Source: Lachnospiraceae bacterium GAM79 (GTDB lineage Bacteria; Bacillota; Clostridia; Lachnospirales; Lachnospiraceae). Taken from it: 64,000 nucleotides of DNA. The DNA lies in assembly GCA_003584705.1 (NCBI GenBank), contig AP018536.1, positions 2,356,001 to 2,420,000 of the forward strand, given 5' to 3'. Below the pieces are notes generated by a model. It was not told where the DNA came from, ran no database searches, and saw only the letters and a program-made list of their open reading frames with translations. Each line of letters begins with the position of its first letter. The stretch's first letter is position 1. The translations under genes and the position numbers were made by a program. This document shows positions 34,842-43,718 of this stretch, piece after piece.

Positions 34842-36437
34842 TTACTCTCCCTGTTGCATCTTTTTACGGAATCTTGCGGGAGTGCAGCCCTTGATCTGAA
34901 TAAAACGGTTCGTAAAATAGTCCAGATCATGGTAGCCCACATCTTCTGCGATCTGAACGATCTTTTTATCGGTACGCAGCAGGGCATCCGCAGCCTGCTC
35001 CATCCGGTAATTGTTCAGGTAGTCTTTAAAGGATTGTCCGTACTTTTTCCGGAAAAGCTGTCCAAGATAAGCACTGTTGACATAATACTTTTCACTCAGG
35101 CTTTTCAGTGTAATATTTGAAGCGTAATTTTCCCGGATCTCTTTTTCCACCATACCCAGAATTCCTCTGGATACATTCTTCCGCAGCTGTGACAGATAAT
35201 CCGCATATTCGCAGGCAAATCTGGTCAGATGTGCCTTACTTCCGCGCTTTACCCCGGTCTCAAAGCTGCTCTCACTGATGACCCTTAAGATTTCCTCCTG
35301 GTTCACGTCATCATCCTGTTCACAGGCTAAGTGGATCAGCTGAAACAACAGATAATTAATATTCAGGTTCATCGTCTCCCCGCAAATACCGCGTTTACAC
35401 ATTTCTTCATAAAAGAAAGCCACCGCCTCCCGGATTTCCAGATGATTGTTCTGTTCGATTGCCTTCAGCAGGCCATCCAGGCTCTGCTTACACAGGATCA
35501 GTCCTTCCGGAGATACCTGGACCTCCTCCTCATAGAAATAGATATCCTTCTTTGTCCGAAACCCCTGAAAAGAACGAAGCATACAGGTATTGCCGTAAGA
35601 CTTTGCTATGCTGCTGATATCCTGCACTTTTTTTCCTGCCAGCATCACCACATTTGTCTGTAAATTTGATGCAAGATATTCCCGGAATCGTTCCAGATAC
35701 CGTTTTACATCCATCCCGTTTTTTTCCGGAACATAGTCAAACAAAATCAGTCCGATATCGTAGATTTTTTCATTGACAGAAACATCAAACACACTCAGAT
35801 CTGCATCTTCTTTCAGATATTCCCTGCTGTATTCATACAGCCGCCTCTGTAATGTCCGCATTTCCCGATCTGTCGTTCCCTCATCATCATAGGATCCTTC
35901 CGTCTGGATCTCCACATATCTCACACCGGTTCCGCATCGCATGTGTTCATGTATATATCTGACATTCAGGTCATCAAACTTCCCCTGGATCAATGCAATC
36001 ATATGTCTTGCCAGATAAGCCTGCTCCAGCTTCCGGTTCTTTTCATGATCCAGCTCCTCTCTGTTGCGCAGAGCAAGTACCTTATTCAGTACTTTGCACA
36101 GAATCTCGCTGTCTACCGGCTTTAGCAGATAATCCGTGCAGTCATTCTGCATTGCCTGTTGTGCAAAACTAAATTCCGCATATCCGCTCAGTATAACAAA
36201 ATATGCATCTGAAATTTTCTCTTTACGGATGTGTTCCAGCAGTTCCAGTCCTGTCATCTGAGGCATTTTAATATCGGCAATAACCAAATCTACCTTTTCC
36301 TTCTTCAAAAAAGCCAGTGCTTCCATCCCATTTGCTGCTGTTCCCGCAATCCGAAAGCCTTCCTTCTCCCAATCTACTAAAAGTTTCAATCCCTGTAAAA
36401 TAAACGGCTCGTCATCTACCAGCAATACTTTCAGCAT
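34842..36437 (-). CDS. YesN-type response regulator with AraC output domain
   Basis: 531 residues: receiver domain (1-120, phospho-acceptor Asp in 'DLVIADIKMPQMTG', 'ILSGYAEF', conserved Lys in 'YLLKPVD'), a long middle region (about 130-400) of the type found in YesN-like regulators, and two AraC HTH motifs at the C-terminus ('ITLKSLSEKYYVNSAYLGQLFR', 'IVQIAEDVGYHDLDYFTNRF' region). It overlaps the kinase gene by 26 nt, and is therefore its cognate partner. Its probable targets are the xylan genes. Confidence 0.95.
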   Translation of the reverse strand: MLKVLLVDDEPFILQGLKLLVDWEKEGFRIAGTAANGMEALAFLKKEKVDLVIADIKMPQMTGLELLEHIRKEKISDAYFVILSGYAEFSFAQQAMQNDCTDYLLKPVDSEILCKVLNKVLALRNREELDHEKNRKLEQAYLARHMIALIQGKFDDLNVRYIHEHMRCGTGVRYVEIQTEGSYDDEGTTDREMRTLQRRLYEYSREYLKEDADLSVFDVSVNEKIYDIGLILFDYVPEKNGMDVKRYLERFREYLASNLQTNVVMLAGKKVQDISSIAKSYGNTCMLRSFQGFRTKKDIYFYEEEVQVSPEGLILCKQSLDGLLKAIEQNNHLEIREAVAFFYEEMCKRGICGETMNLNINYLLFQLIHLACEQDDDVNQEEILRVISESSFETGVKRGSKAHLTRFACEYADYLSQLRKNVSRGILGMVEKEIRENYASNITLKSLSEKYYVNSAYLGQLFRKKYGQSFKDYLNNYRMEQAADALLRTDKKIVQIAEDVGYHDLDYFTNRFIQIKGCTPARFRKKMQQGE

Positions 36438-38205
36438 CTGTTTTACCCTCCTGCAAACAGGGAATCCGTATCGTAACCGTGGTTCCCACTCCTTCTTCTC
36501 CTTCTACACGGAATTCCACTCTGTTTTCCGTTACCATTTTCAATCTGACACAGGCGTTAATAATCCCTACTCTTCCGCCGCCCTTGAGCATCTCAATGTC
36601 GGCATTGCACATGTTGTTCTGTAGCTCTGTAAGTTTGGCCTCCGCCATACCGCTTCCGGTATCTTCAATTTCTATCTCCAGCCCTTCTCCCTGACGGCCT
36701 ATCCTTACAAATATCCATCCCGGACTGGATTTGCTTTCAATGCCATGCACACAGGCATTTTCTACAAAGGTTACAATCGTAAGCTTGGGTATCTTGAAGT
36801 TTTCACATTCTCTGTCTACTTCAATGTCATAATTCAGCCGTTCTCCAAAACGATACTTCTGAAGCGCCAGATAAGCTTTCACAAATTCAATCTCCTGGAA
36901 GATACTCACGGAATCATTGCCCCATTCCACATACTGTCTCTGCATCACCGCCAGTTTGGACACCATGTCGGCTGTCTCGTTTTCTTTTTTCAGAATGCTG
37001 TGCATCCGGATGCTTTCCAGTACATTAAACAAAAAGTGAGGATTGATCTGGCTGTGTAATGCCAGAAGTTCCGCATTTTTTCTTCCCACCAGTATCTCCT
37101 GCTCACGGATCTTATTCTTATATACAGTCTCGATCAGTCCATTGGTACGTTCCACCATGCGGTTATAATTTCGTATCATACTGCTGATCTCATCTTTACC
37201 GTCTTCACAGGGCATGGGAATAAGATGATCACTGTCTACCGATTTGAATACCCTGCTCAGTTCCGTAATCCTTTTTGTAAAGGAACGGTTGAAGATCTGA
37301 ACGAACCAGAAGGGAAAAATAACGTTCGCCACAAGGAGCAGCAATATGATGGGAAGTTCGTTCCGGATGCTTGTAAGAAAACTGTTCTCTACCGGCTTTA
37401 CATAAATCGTAAGATCTGTACCATACAGACTGATGGTATGTTCATAGGCATCTCTTATTGTTGCGTTATCCAGCCGCTGAAACTCGCTGCCGTAGCTGCC
37501 GTATTGTCCATTGGAAAGAAGGATCCGATCTCCTTCACAGATCAGAACCTCATTATCATAGTTCATGTTTTTAATGATGCGCACCATACTGCCATAATCA
37601 AACTCGATTTTTAAGTACTTTTCTGTCTCTGCATCATAGAAATCCAGCCGCTGTAGATAAATGACGCGCCGCTCCCTTGTGATTCTGGAACTGCTGTCAT
37701 CATAGACAAAAAAGAGCCCTTTGCTTTTCGCCTCTTCGTTCAGCTGCAGATAGCTCTCTGTATTCCTGAGCTTATCCAGCGTATTGACCCTTCCTCCGTT
37801 TACAATGGTATCGTTATCCGTATACAGGGTAAATATCATACTGTTCATTCCCAGTGCATTTTCCAATAACGTCCCGCTCAGGAAATTCTGATATGCCGCC
37901 ACATATTCTGCAGAATTAGTGTATCTTTTGGATAAGAACTCTTCAAAATCGCAATTGGTATAAATACTGTTGCCTATCTCCCCGGCATTTCCGATCATAC
38001 TGCTCAGACTGTATTCCACCGCACTGGCAATATTAGACATCTCATGCTCCCTGCGTTCTCTGTCAAATTTTGCAGTCGTCAGGAACACAACACTGTCTGT
38101 TACAATCAGGGGAATCAACACACAGACAACATAGAAAATATAAAACTTTTTTTTGATGGTGAAATCATCCATCCAAAGATCCAGCTTATGTAATGCCTTC
38201 CCCAT
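36412..38205 (-). CDS. YesM-type sensor histidine kinase
   Basis: 597 residues of the LytS/YesM class. First membrane helix near residues 20-45, an extracytoplasmic sensor of about 240 residues, second helix near 285-310, then HAMP. The His-kinase region has 'HSQINPHFLFNVLESIRMHS' (phospho-His in NPHF), followed by the HATPase domain with 'VENACVHGIES' and 'DTGSGMAE'. It may sense extracellular sugar directly or through a binding protein. Its ATG at 38205 has GGAGAGG and lies close after the GH43 terminator. Confidence 0.95.
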   Translation of the reverse strand: MGKALHKLDLWMDDFTIKKKFYIFYVVCVLIPLIVTDSVVFLTTAKFDRERREHEMSNIASAVEYSLSSMIGNAGEIGNSIYTNCDFEEFLSKRYTNSAEYVAAYQNFLSGTLLENALGMNSMIFTLYTDNDTIVNGGRVNTLDKLRNTESYLQLNEEAKSKGLFFVYDDSSSRITRERRVIYLQRLDFYDAETEKYLKIEFDYGSMVRIIKNMNYDNEVLICEGDRILLSNGQYGSYGSEFQRLDNATIRDAYEHTISLYGTDLTIYVKPVENSFLTSIRNELPIILLLLVANVIFPFWFVQIFNRSFTKRITELSRVFKSVDSDHLIPMPCEDGKDEISSMIRNYNRMVERTNGLIETVYKNKIREQEILVGRKNAELLALHSQINPHFLFNVLESIRMHSILKKENETADMVSKLAVMQRQYVEWGNDSVSIFQEIEFVKAYLALQKYRFGERLNYDIEVDRECENFKIPKLTIVTFVENACVHGIESKSSPGWIFVRIGRQGEGLEIEIEDTGSGMAEAKLTELQNNMCNADIEMLKGGGRVGIINACVRLKMVTENRVEFRVEGEEGVGTTVTIRIPCLQEGKTDAESIAGR

Positions 38206-38227
38206 AAGATCCTCTCCTTATTTATGT

Positions 38228-38268
38228 GAAAAAGAGCAGACGTTTCTGTAGCCTGCTCTTCTTTATTA
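38228..38268 (-). terminator. Terminator after the GH43 gene
   Basis: AAGAGCAG / CTGCTCTT inverted repeat around a 13-nt loop, with TTTTT on the minus strand downstream. It lies between the GH43 stop (38301) and the kinase start (38205), only about 25 nt before the latter. Confidence 0.8.
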
Positions 38269-38300
38269 TAGGACATCTGCGTTCTGTCCGCAATCCGTTT

Positions 38301-39863
38301 TTATATGGCATTCTGCACAAACCAGGCAAAATCAGCATAGTTACTGCTGTCCTGTCCATTGGCAGATGCGTACATTCCTATCGTACATCCCACAAATCCC
38401 CCTGCTTCCTCCGTGGTATAAGGAAGCAGACTGATATCCTCAGCAATCAGCCTCTCCCTGCCATCCCTGAAAAGCCATATCCGTGCCTTCTGCCTGTCGC
38501 AATGCATTCGTATTTTAAAGAATTGCCTACCTTCTCCTGCCGGCTTTTCGGTAAGGATTCTCTCTTCCCCATGGATGCAGGCTGTCACAACAAAACAATT
38601 CTCTTCAGCCCTTTTCCGGATCTCCATGCGCAAATGATTTTCATGATTTTGGTACAACACCATTCCCGCAGTCTCACATTCCTGCTTCGGTTCAAATTCC
38701 ATCCCGGTCTCTGCATAGAATGCATAATTTTTCTGACGGATTCCGAAATAGGAACAATGATTGCGGTCAGATATTTTTTCCTTTTTTGTATAGAGCCGCA
38801 GCATCCCCGGCCGGTGACTCAGGGAATAGTTTTCTTCACGGATTTCTTCTACACTTACCAGCCGTTTGTCCGGTGTTTTCTCCCAAAAACTGATATGATC
38901 GGAAGTACTGCTTACTTCCTCTGGAAAACGGTATTCCTTTGTGGGCAGTTCCAATGTATCTTCCAGATGCCCGACGCCTTCTGCAATCACCGGCCATCCA
39001 TTTTCCCATGTGACTTTCGCCAGAAAAGTCTCTCTTCCCATGCTGCTGTGTCCTTCACAAGGTCTGGATGCCAGCATTACCACGTACCAGTTCCCCTTAC
39101 CATCCTCCACCAGATCTCCGTGTCCTGCGTAGATCACAGGATAGTTTTTCCCCAGATTCCTGTGGGTGAAGATCGGGTTTCTGGGGCAGCCCTCGAACCA
39201 CTGGAACAGCTTTTTACTTCTGGCAATGCTGATGCTGTGCTCCGGTCCGGTTCCTCCTTCTGCATGCATCAGATAATAGTAACCGTCGATCTTATAAAGG
39301 TGCGGTCCCTCCGGCCAGATAACACCTTTTACAGCCCCTTTCCAGATTGCCATGCTCTCTCCCACAAGCTTCATCTGCCGAAGATCCAGTTCCTGTACCC
39401 AGATTTCCCAGTCCCCGTTATAGCGGACTCCTTCCGGATTCGGTCTCGTACCACAGTAATAGCATTTCCCGTCATCATCGAAGAAAAGACTGGGATCGAT
39501 CCCCGGAGCGTCTTCGCCGAGATAACAAGGATCTGACCACGGTCCCGCCGGATCTTTTGCCGTTACAATGAAATTGCCTCCGTAGCTTACATTGGTAGTG
39601 ATCATATAAAACAGTCCATCATGGAAGCGGATCGTTGGTGCATAAATCCCCTGTGATATTTCACTTCCCTTCACCTGAAGTTGTTCCGGTCTGTCAAGAA
39701 TATTCCCGATCTGCTCCCAGTGTGCCAGATCTCTGCTGTGGAAAATCGGAACTCCCGGTGCATACACAAAACTGGAATTCACAATGTAATAGTCCTCTCC
39801 TGCCCTGCATATGGATGGATCCGGATAGAAACCGGATAAAATTGGGTTCTTTGCTGTAACCAT
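38301..39863 (-). CDS. Glycoside hydrolase family 43, beta-xylosidase type
   Basis: 520 residues without signal peptide. Five-bladed propeller: general base Asp15 in 'GFYPDPSIC', pKa-modulating Asp123 in 'GIDPSLFFDDDG', general acid Glu185 in 'IWPEGPHLYK'. A C-terminal beta-sandwich (about 330-520) is typical of the XynB-like GH43 group (beta-1,4-xylosidase, sometimes arabinofuranosidase). It lies 20 nt after the SGNH gene and has a GAGGAAA site. It probably degrades imported xylo-oligosaccharides. Confidence 0.92.
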   Translation of the reverse strand: MVTAKNPILSGFYPDPSICRAGEDYYIVNSSFVYAPGVPIFHSRDLAHWEQIGNILDRPEQLQVKGSEISQGIYAPTIRFHDGLFYMITTNVSYGGNFIVTAKDPAGPWSDPCYLGEDAPGIDPSLFFDDDGKCYYCGTRPNPEGVRYNGDWEIWVQELDLRQMKLVGESMAIWKGAVKGVIWPEGPHLYKIDGYYYLMHAEGGTGPEHSISIARSKKLFQWFEGCPRNPIFTHRNLGKNYPVIYAGHGDLVEDGKGNWYVVMLASRPCEGHSSMGRETFLAKVTWENGWPVIAEGVGHLEDTLELPTKEYRFPEEVSSTSDHISFWEKTPDKRLVSVEEIREENYSLSHRPGMLRLYTKKEKISDRNHCSYFGIRQKNYAFYAETGMEFEPKQECETAGMVLYQNHENHLRMEIRKRAEENCFVVTACIHGEERILTEKPAGEGRQFFKIRMHCDRQKARIWLFRDGRERLIAEDISLLPYTTEEAGGFVGCTIGMYASANGQDSSNYADFAWFVQNAI

Positions 39864-39883
39864 TTTGTTTTCCTCACTCTGTT

Positions 39884-41620
39884 CTATATTGTGTATCCAA
39901 ATCCTAAGATTGTAAATTTTTTATTCTGGTCTTCCTCTGTCACTGTAATCCGTACTTTATGGGATCTGCTTTCTGTCTCCCAAAACAGTAATACAGCATT
40001 ACAATGCAGCCAATTGTTCTTATGGGGATCCGCCGTCATACAATATACATCATTTACAAATACATCGGCCTTCCCCACATCCATTTCTCCGGAATCCTTA
40101 AATATAAGAAACAGTGACTTGCAGGTAATCTCCATTTCAAATCCCGGCATCTGCGGTCTGCTTCCATCATACATCCAGTTATACGGAAATTCCGGTGTCT
40201 GTGTAAGGCTTCCGTCCATTTCCACACTCTGCAATTCTATATCTGTGGAAGTAAAACTACCCGTCCGGATTTTGGCTCCTACATAACGGTTCTTCTTATC
40301 AAGCAAAAAAATTCTTTCAAAATCAGCACCGATCACTGCCGGTCCGAAAAGCTTTTCCGACAGGATCTGTTCCTCCGTCATTCCTTCCACAAAAGTCCCA
40401 ACTCTTGCAGGTTCTGCTGCATCACAACGCTCAAACAGATATTGCAGGCAGTCCGCCATAATGGTATGTCCGGTATTATTGGGATGAAACATATCATAAA
40501 AAAACTGATTTTTAGATAAAATTCTTCCCTCGCCGCACTTTAATGAAAACTGTGGAGTGACCGCATTGAGGATGCTCACCATGGGAAGATCATAAAGATC
40601 CCCCACCGGCCTTAACCGCTCCTGTAAATTCCAATCATTTGCAAATACCGAAAACAGGAGAACCACTGCTGGCTTCCATGGCAGTTTCAACACTTTCCGC
40701 ACCAGGCTTTCATAACAGACACCCTTTGTCTCATCTCCCTCATCGTTTACTGCAAATTCAATAACCACAATATCCGGTCGTTCCCCTTCCCTGAGCACAT
40801 CCCGGTCAAACCGGATCATTCCCAGTTCTGAAGGTGTTCCGCCGACTCCGGCTTTGATAAACCTGACATTGTTCTGTGTCGAAAAACGATTCTGAAACAG
40901 TTGAAAGGACTTATATGCATAGCATTCCGTATGGATTGGTATAGCTCCGGCTCCCTGCGTGATAGATCCACCGATATAGGCAAGCGTTACCTCTTTTCCT
41001 GCCTTAGATTTTTCAATAGCCTTACGGATACGATAAGGATTCCCCAGCTGCAACAGAGAGCGGCTGATCATGCCGCAGTATTCTTCCGAATGCATATCTA
41101 TAACCAGATCCTCTTCCTCCGGAGGTGCTTCGTATCCGTCATTTAGGAAGAGTCTTACACTGACTTTTCCCATCCGCTCCGGCGCTGCAAACAGAATTTT
41201 AATCTGTCCCGGCACATGATCATCCTCTGTCCACCTGTAATCCGACAGATAGATTCTATGTTCCATGCCGTCACACTTAAGAGAAGTCGTAAGATTCGTT
41301 CCACCTCCGTATAGGTCCTTTTTCCCATACATCTGAAATACAAATTCTGCGGTTTCTTCCGGCCGGTCCGTCTCCACGCTTACGCCGATACTATGTACCA
41401 ATCTGCCAAATCCCTCTACTGTCTCCAGAAGTGTCAGTTCTTCCTTATCCGTAACATTTCCCGTGATCTGTGCACTGTTGATCAGCCGTCCGTCGCTTTC
41501 ATAGATAAACTGGATTCCGGTTCCGTCCTTTTGCCGTTCTCCAAAAATATCTTTGTCTTTTAATATATAGAAAAAAGGTCTTGCCTTTTCCGGATCCTTC
41601 GGTGCTGCCGGTCCTGTCAT
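39884..41620 (-). CDS. SGNH/GDSL-family hydrolase, probable carbohydrate esterase
   Basis: 578 residues from the ATG at 41620 (GGGAGGGAT upstream). The reading frame stays open to 41947 but that part overlaps the upstream esterase gene. N-terminal beta-rich region (1-210), SGNH catalytic domain (about 210-400) with block I 'AYIGGSITQGAGA' (GGS instead of GDS), 'KAGVGGTPSELG', 'VVIEFAVNDEGDE' and the catalytic His block 'MFHPNNTGHTIMADCL', then a C-terminal beta-sandwich. No signal peptide is apparent. In this context deacetylation of xylan oligosaccharides is the best guess. Confidence 0.82.
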   Translation of the reverse strand: MTGPAAPKDPEKARPFFYILKDKDIFGERQKDGTGIQFIYESDGRLINSAQITGNVTDKEELTLLETVEGFGRLVHSIGVSVETDRPEETAEFVFQMYGKKDLYGGGTNLTTSLKCDGMEHRIYLSDYRWTEDDHVPGQIKILFAAPERMGKVSVRLFLNDGYEAPPEEEDLVIDMHSEEYCGMISRSLLQLGNPYRIRKAIEKSKAGKEVTLAYIGGSITQGAGAIPIHTECYAYKSFQLFQNRFSTQNNVRFIKAGVGGTPSELGMIRFDRDVLREGERPDIVVIEFAVNDEGDETKGVCYESLVRKVLKLPWKPAVVLLFSVFANDWNLQERLRPVGDLYDLPMVSILNAVTPQFSLKCGEGRILSKNQFFYDMFHPNNTGHTIMADCLQYLFERCDAAEPARVGTFVEGMTEEQILSEKLFGPAVIGADFERIFLLDKKNRYVGAKIRTGSFTSTDIELQSVEMDGSLTQTPEFPYNWMYDGSRPQMPGFEMEITCKSLFLIFKDSGEMDVGKADVFVNDVYCMTADPHKNNWLHCNAVLLFWETESRSHKVRITVTEEDQNKKFTILGFGYTI

Positions 41621-41712
41621 TTCTATCCCTCCCGAACTTTTATCAGTTCTATTATAGTCCGGCTCTCCTTGCACAAACACCCGGGAAAATATAGGAAATG
41701 CAGGTAATAATT

Positions 41713-43632
41713 TTATATCCGGCAGGCTGCAAATCGTCTCCGGAAGGAATTCCAATCTTCTCCGTCGCTTCGTTCCATGACAATTGCTTTTGCTTTTTGT
41801 CCATCCGGAATATATTTCTTTATAATATTTTGCATCCGTTCCGGTGTCTCTTCGGCATCGGTCATCACCAATATAGTCTCTACGGCTTTTCCTGCTGCCA
41901 GAAAATACTCCATAATGTTCGGTATTTTCCCCTGGTGCAGGAAACAAGACGCAGTCTCTGTGGGAAGCGCTTTTAAGAGCATCACTCTCCGTTCTTTTTC
42001 CGCTCTTTCAAAGTATGCTGGCGTATATACATAAATCGTACTCACCTTTTCTTCTTGTGTAAGGTAATCATAATGTATATGTAGCTGACCATGCACTGTG
42101 TCCACAAGTTCTGTCAGCGGGAACTCCGGATCTGGCATTTCCAGATAGTTCACAGCCCTGTCTCCCGAGTATCCCACCGGAGCATCCGGGTTGATTACAT
42201 CCGTACCATTCGCCCTGAAATACACATTATGGTATCCCGGCGTGATGTTGTGGATTTCCCCTGTCCAATATCCTTGTCTTTCCTGATCTTTCCTGAGTTT
42301 TAGGAATTCTTTTCCGTCCAGGGCGGCTTCTACCGAGACTGCCTCCGGTGCCTCGAAGCATACGACTGCCCTTCCCTGTTCCGTAATGCAGATTCCGTGA
42401 GGGATGTCCGGGTATTTTCCTGCAGGCCTCCCTGCTTCATCAGTCTCAAAGCGGATCTGGCGGTATACCGGATCGAACATCAGCATCTGCTCTTCCATGG
42501 TCTGCATCCGGAGTCTCTGCCTTGTGATTCTGGCAGTTTTTTCTCCGGGGATATCATCCGCCTCCACACCCTTTTTCCGGAATAGCAGCGGCACAAAATC
42601 ATACAGGCTTTTCCTCCAGACATGCCATTCGTGATATCCCTCATATACTTTGGAAATGCAATATTTTCCTGCATTTTCAAACTTTTGTTCTATCTGCTTC
42701 ATTCCCGTTCTGATCTGATCCTCATAGCATCCACAGGACATAAATACGACATCCAATGTTTCCTTGCTGTCGCAGATCCGTTCCATCTCATGAATAGCAA
42801 CTCCGGAAAATACACCGGCAGCAGAAAATAACTTCATATTTTTTGCCACAATATCCGTAGTCTGCGCCGATCCCAGGGAAAGTCCCGCCATCGCCCGGTA
42901 ATCTCTTCCCTTTCTCACCCGGAAATTATTTTCAATATAAGGAATAATGTTGTGGATCAGTTCACTCTCAAAATTCCCAGGGTAAAATACAGGTTTTTCT
43001 CCATCTTTGAAGGCATAGCCACTGCTCATGACCACGATCATTTTCTCGCACTTTCCCTCTGCGATCAGATAGTCCATGATAAAGTTCGTCTTCCCCTGCC
43101 AGATCCATCCGGTCTCGTTCTCTCCTACGCCATGCTGCAGGTACAATACCGGATATCTTTCATCTCCTTCTTCATATCCATAAGGTATATAGACATAACA
43201 TTCCTTCAAGTGGCTGCTCACCTTCGAAACGTATTTACAGATGCTGACCGTACCATGAGGAATATCCTTTGCAAAATAGAAATCCACATTCTTCTCCTGC
43301 ACCTCAAAAGTATTGATCGCAGCAAAACACCCATAAGAAATTCCGGCGTACGGATTGCAGATCCGGACACCGTCCACATACCAGAAATAATAATGCATCC
43401 CCCAGTGAAAATCTTGAACTTCCGCAAAAAATCCGCCCTGCCCATCGGGCATCAGATTTATTTTCTTATTTGTAAAATATCCCCCAAGTCCGGCAACCTG
43501 TACTATTTTTGCTGCCGGTGCATACAGATAAAAAATGACTGCGCCGTCTTCTTTCACTGTAACAGATGGTCTTCCTGCTCTCTTTTTTTCTATTGGATAT
43601 CTGTCCAAAGCTCCGTTTCTCTTCTCGTTCAT
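41713..43632 (-). CDS. CE1-type (feruloyl) esterase with a second, degenerate module
   Basis: 639 residues. First module: CBM48-like domain (about 20-115) followed by an alpha/beta-hydrolase esterase (about 125-355) with nucleophile Ser252 in 'AGLSLGSAQ' and a C-terminal 'EGYHEWHVWRKSL' carrying the catalytic His. Second module: another CBM48-like stretch (about 410-520), then a shortened copy of the esterase fold without the nucleophile elbow and ending in 'EDWNSFRRRFAACRI', where the His is absent. No signal peptide is seen. Related enzymes hydrolyse ferulate or acetyl esters on arabinoxylan. Its ribosome site lies in the terminator hairpin at 43633-43686. Confidence 0.85.
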   Translation of the reverse strand: MNEKRNGALDRYPIEKKRAGRPSVTVKEDGAVIFYLYAPAAKIVQVAGLGGYFTNKKINLMPDGQGGFFAEVQDFHWGMHYYFWYVDGVRICNPYAGISYGCFAAINTFEVQEKNVDFYFAKDIPHGTVSICKYVSKVSSHLKECYVYIPYGYEEGDERYPVLYLQHGVGENETGWIWQGKTNFIMDYLIAEGKCEKMIVVMSSGYAFKDGEKPVFYPGNFESELIHNIIPYIENNFRVRKGRDYRAMAGLSLGSAQTTDIVAKNMKLFSAAGVFSGVAIHEMERICDSKETLDVVFMSCGCYEDQIRTGMKQIEQKFENAGKYCISKVYEGYHEWHVWRKSLYDFVPLLFRKKGVEADDIPGEKTARITRQRLRMQTMEEQMLMFDPVYRQIRFETDEAGRPAGKYPDIPHGICITEQGRAVVCFEAPEAVSVEAALDGKEFLKLRKDQERQGYWTGEIHNITPGYHNVYFRANGTDVINPDAPVGYSGDRAVNYLEMPDPEFPLTELVDTVHGQLHIHYDYLTQEEKVSTIYVYTPAYFERAEKERRVMLLKALPTETASCFLHQGKIPNIMEYFLAAGKAVETILVMTDAEETPERMQNIIKKYIPDGQKAKAIVMERSDGEDWNSFRRRFAACRI

Positions 43633-43686
43633 AAAAAAATACCCCCAATCCTTTTCTTTAGTTTAAAGGAATTGGGAAGTATTTTT
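43633..43686 (-). terminator. Terminator/attenuator between binding protein 2 and the esterase
   Basis: On the minus strand, AAATACTTCCCAATTCCTTT pairs imperfectly with AAAGGATTGGGGGTATTT, followed by a T7 run and immediately by the esterase ATG (43632). The GGGGGT in the 3' arm is the only ribosome site for the esterase, so the hairpin can both stop transcription and hide that site. Confidence 0.75.
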
Positions 43687-43718
43687 CTATTTGTTTTTTA
43701 TACTTTTTTGTGAAAAAC

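Noticed and set aside
41621..41947. 109-codon N-terminal extension of the SGNH hydrolase
   Set aside because: It overlaps the end of the esterase gene in another frame, is basic and low in structure, and a strong ribosome site precedes the ATG at 41620.
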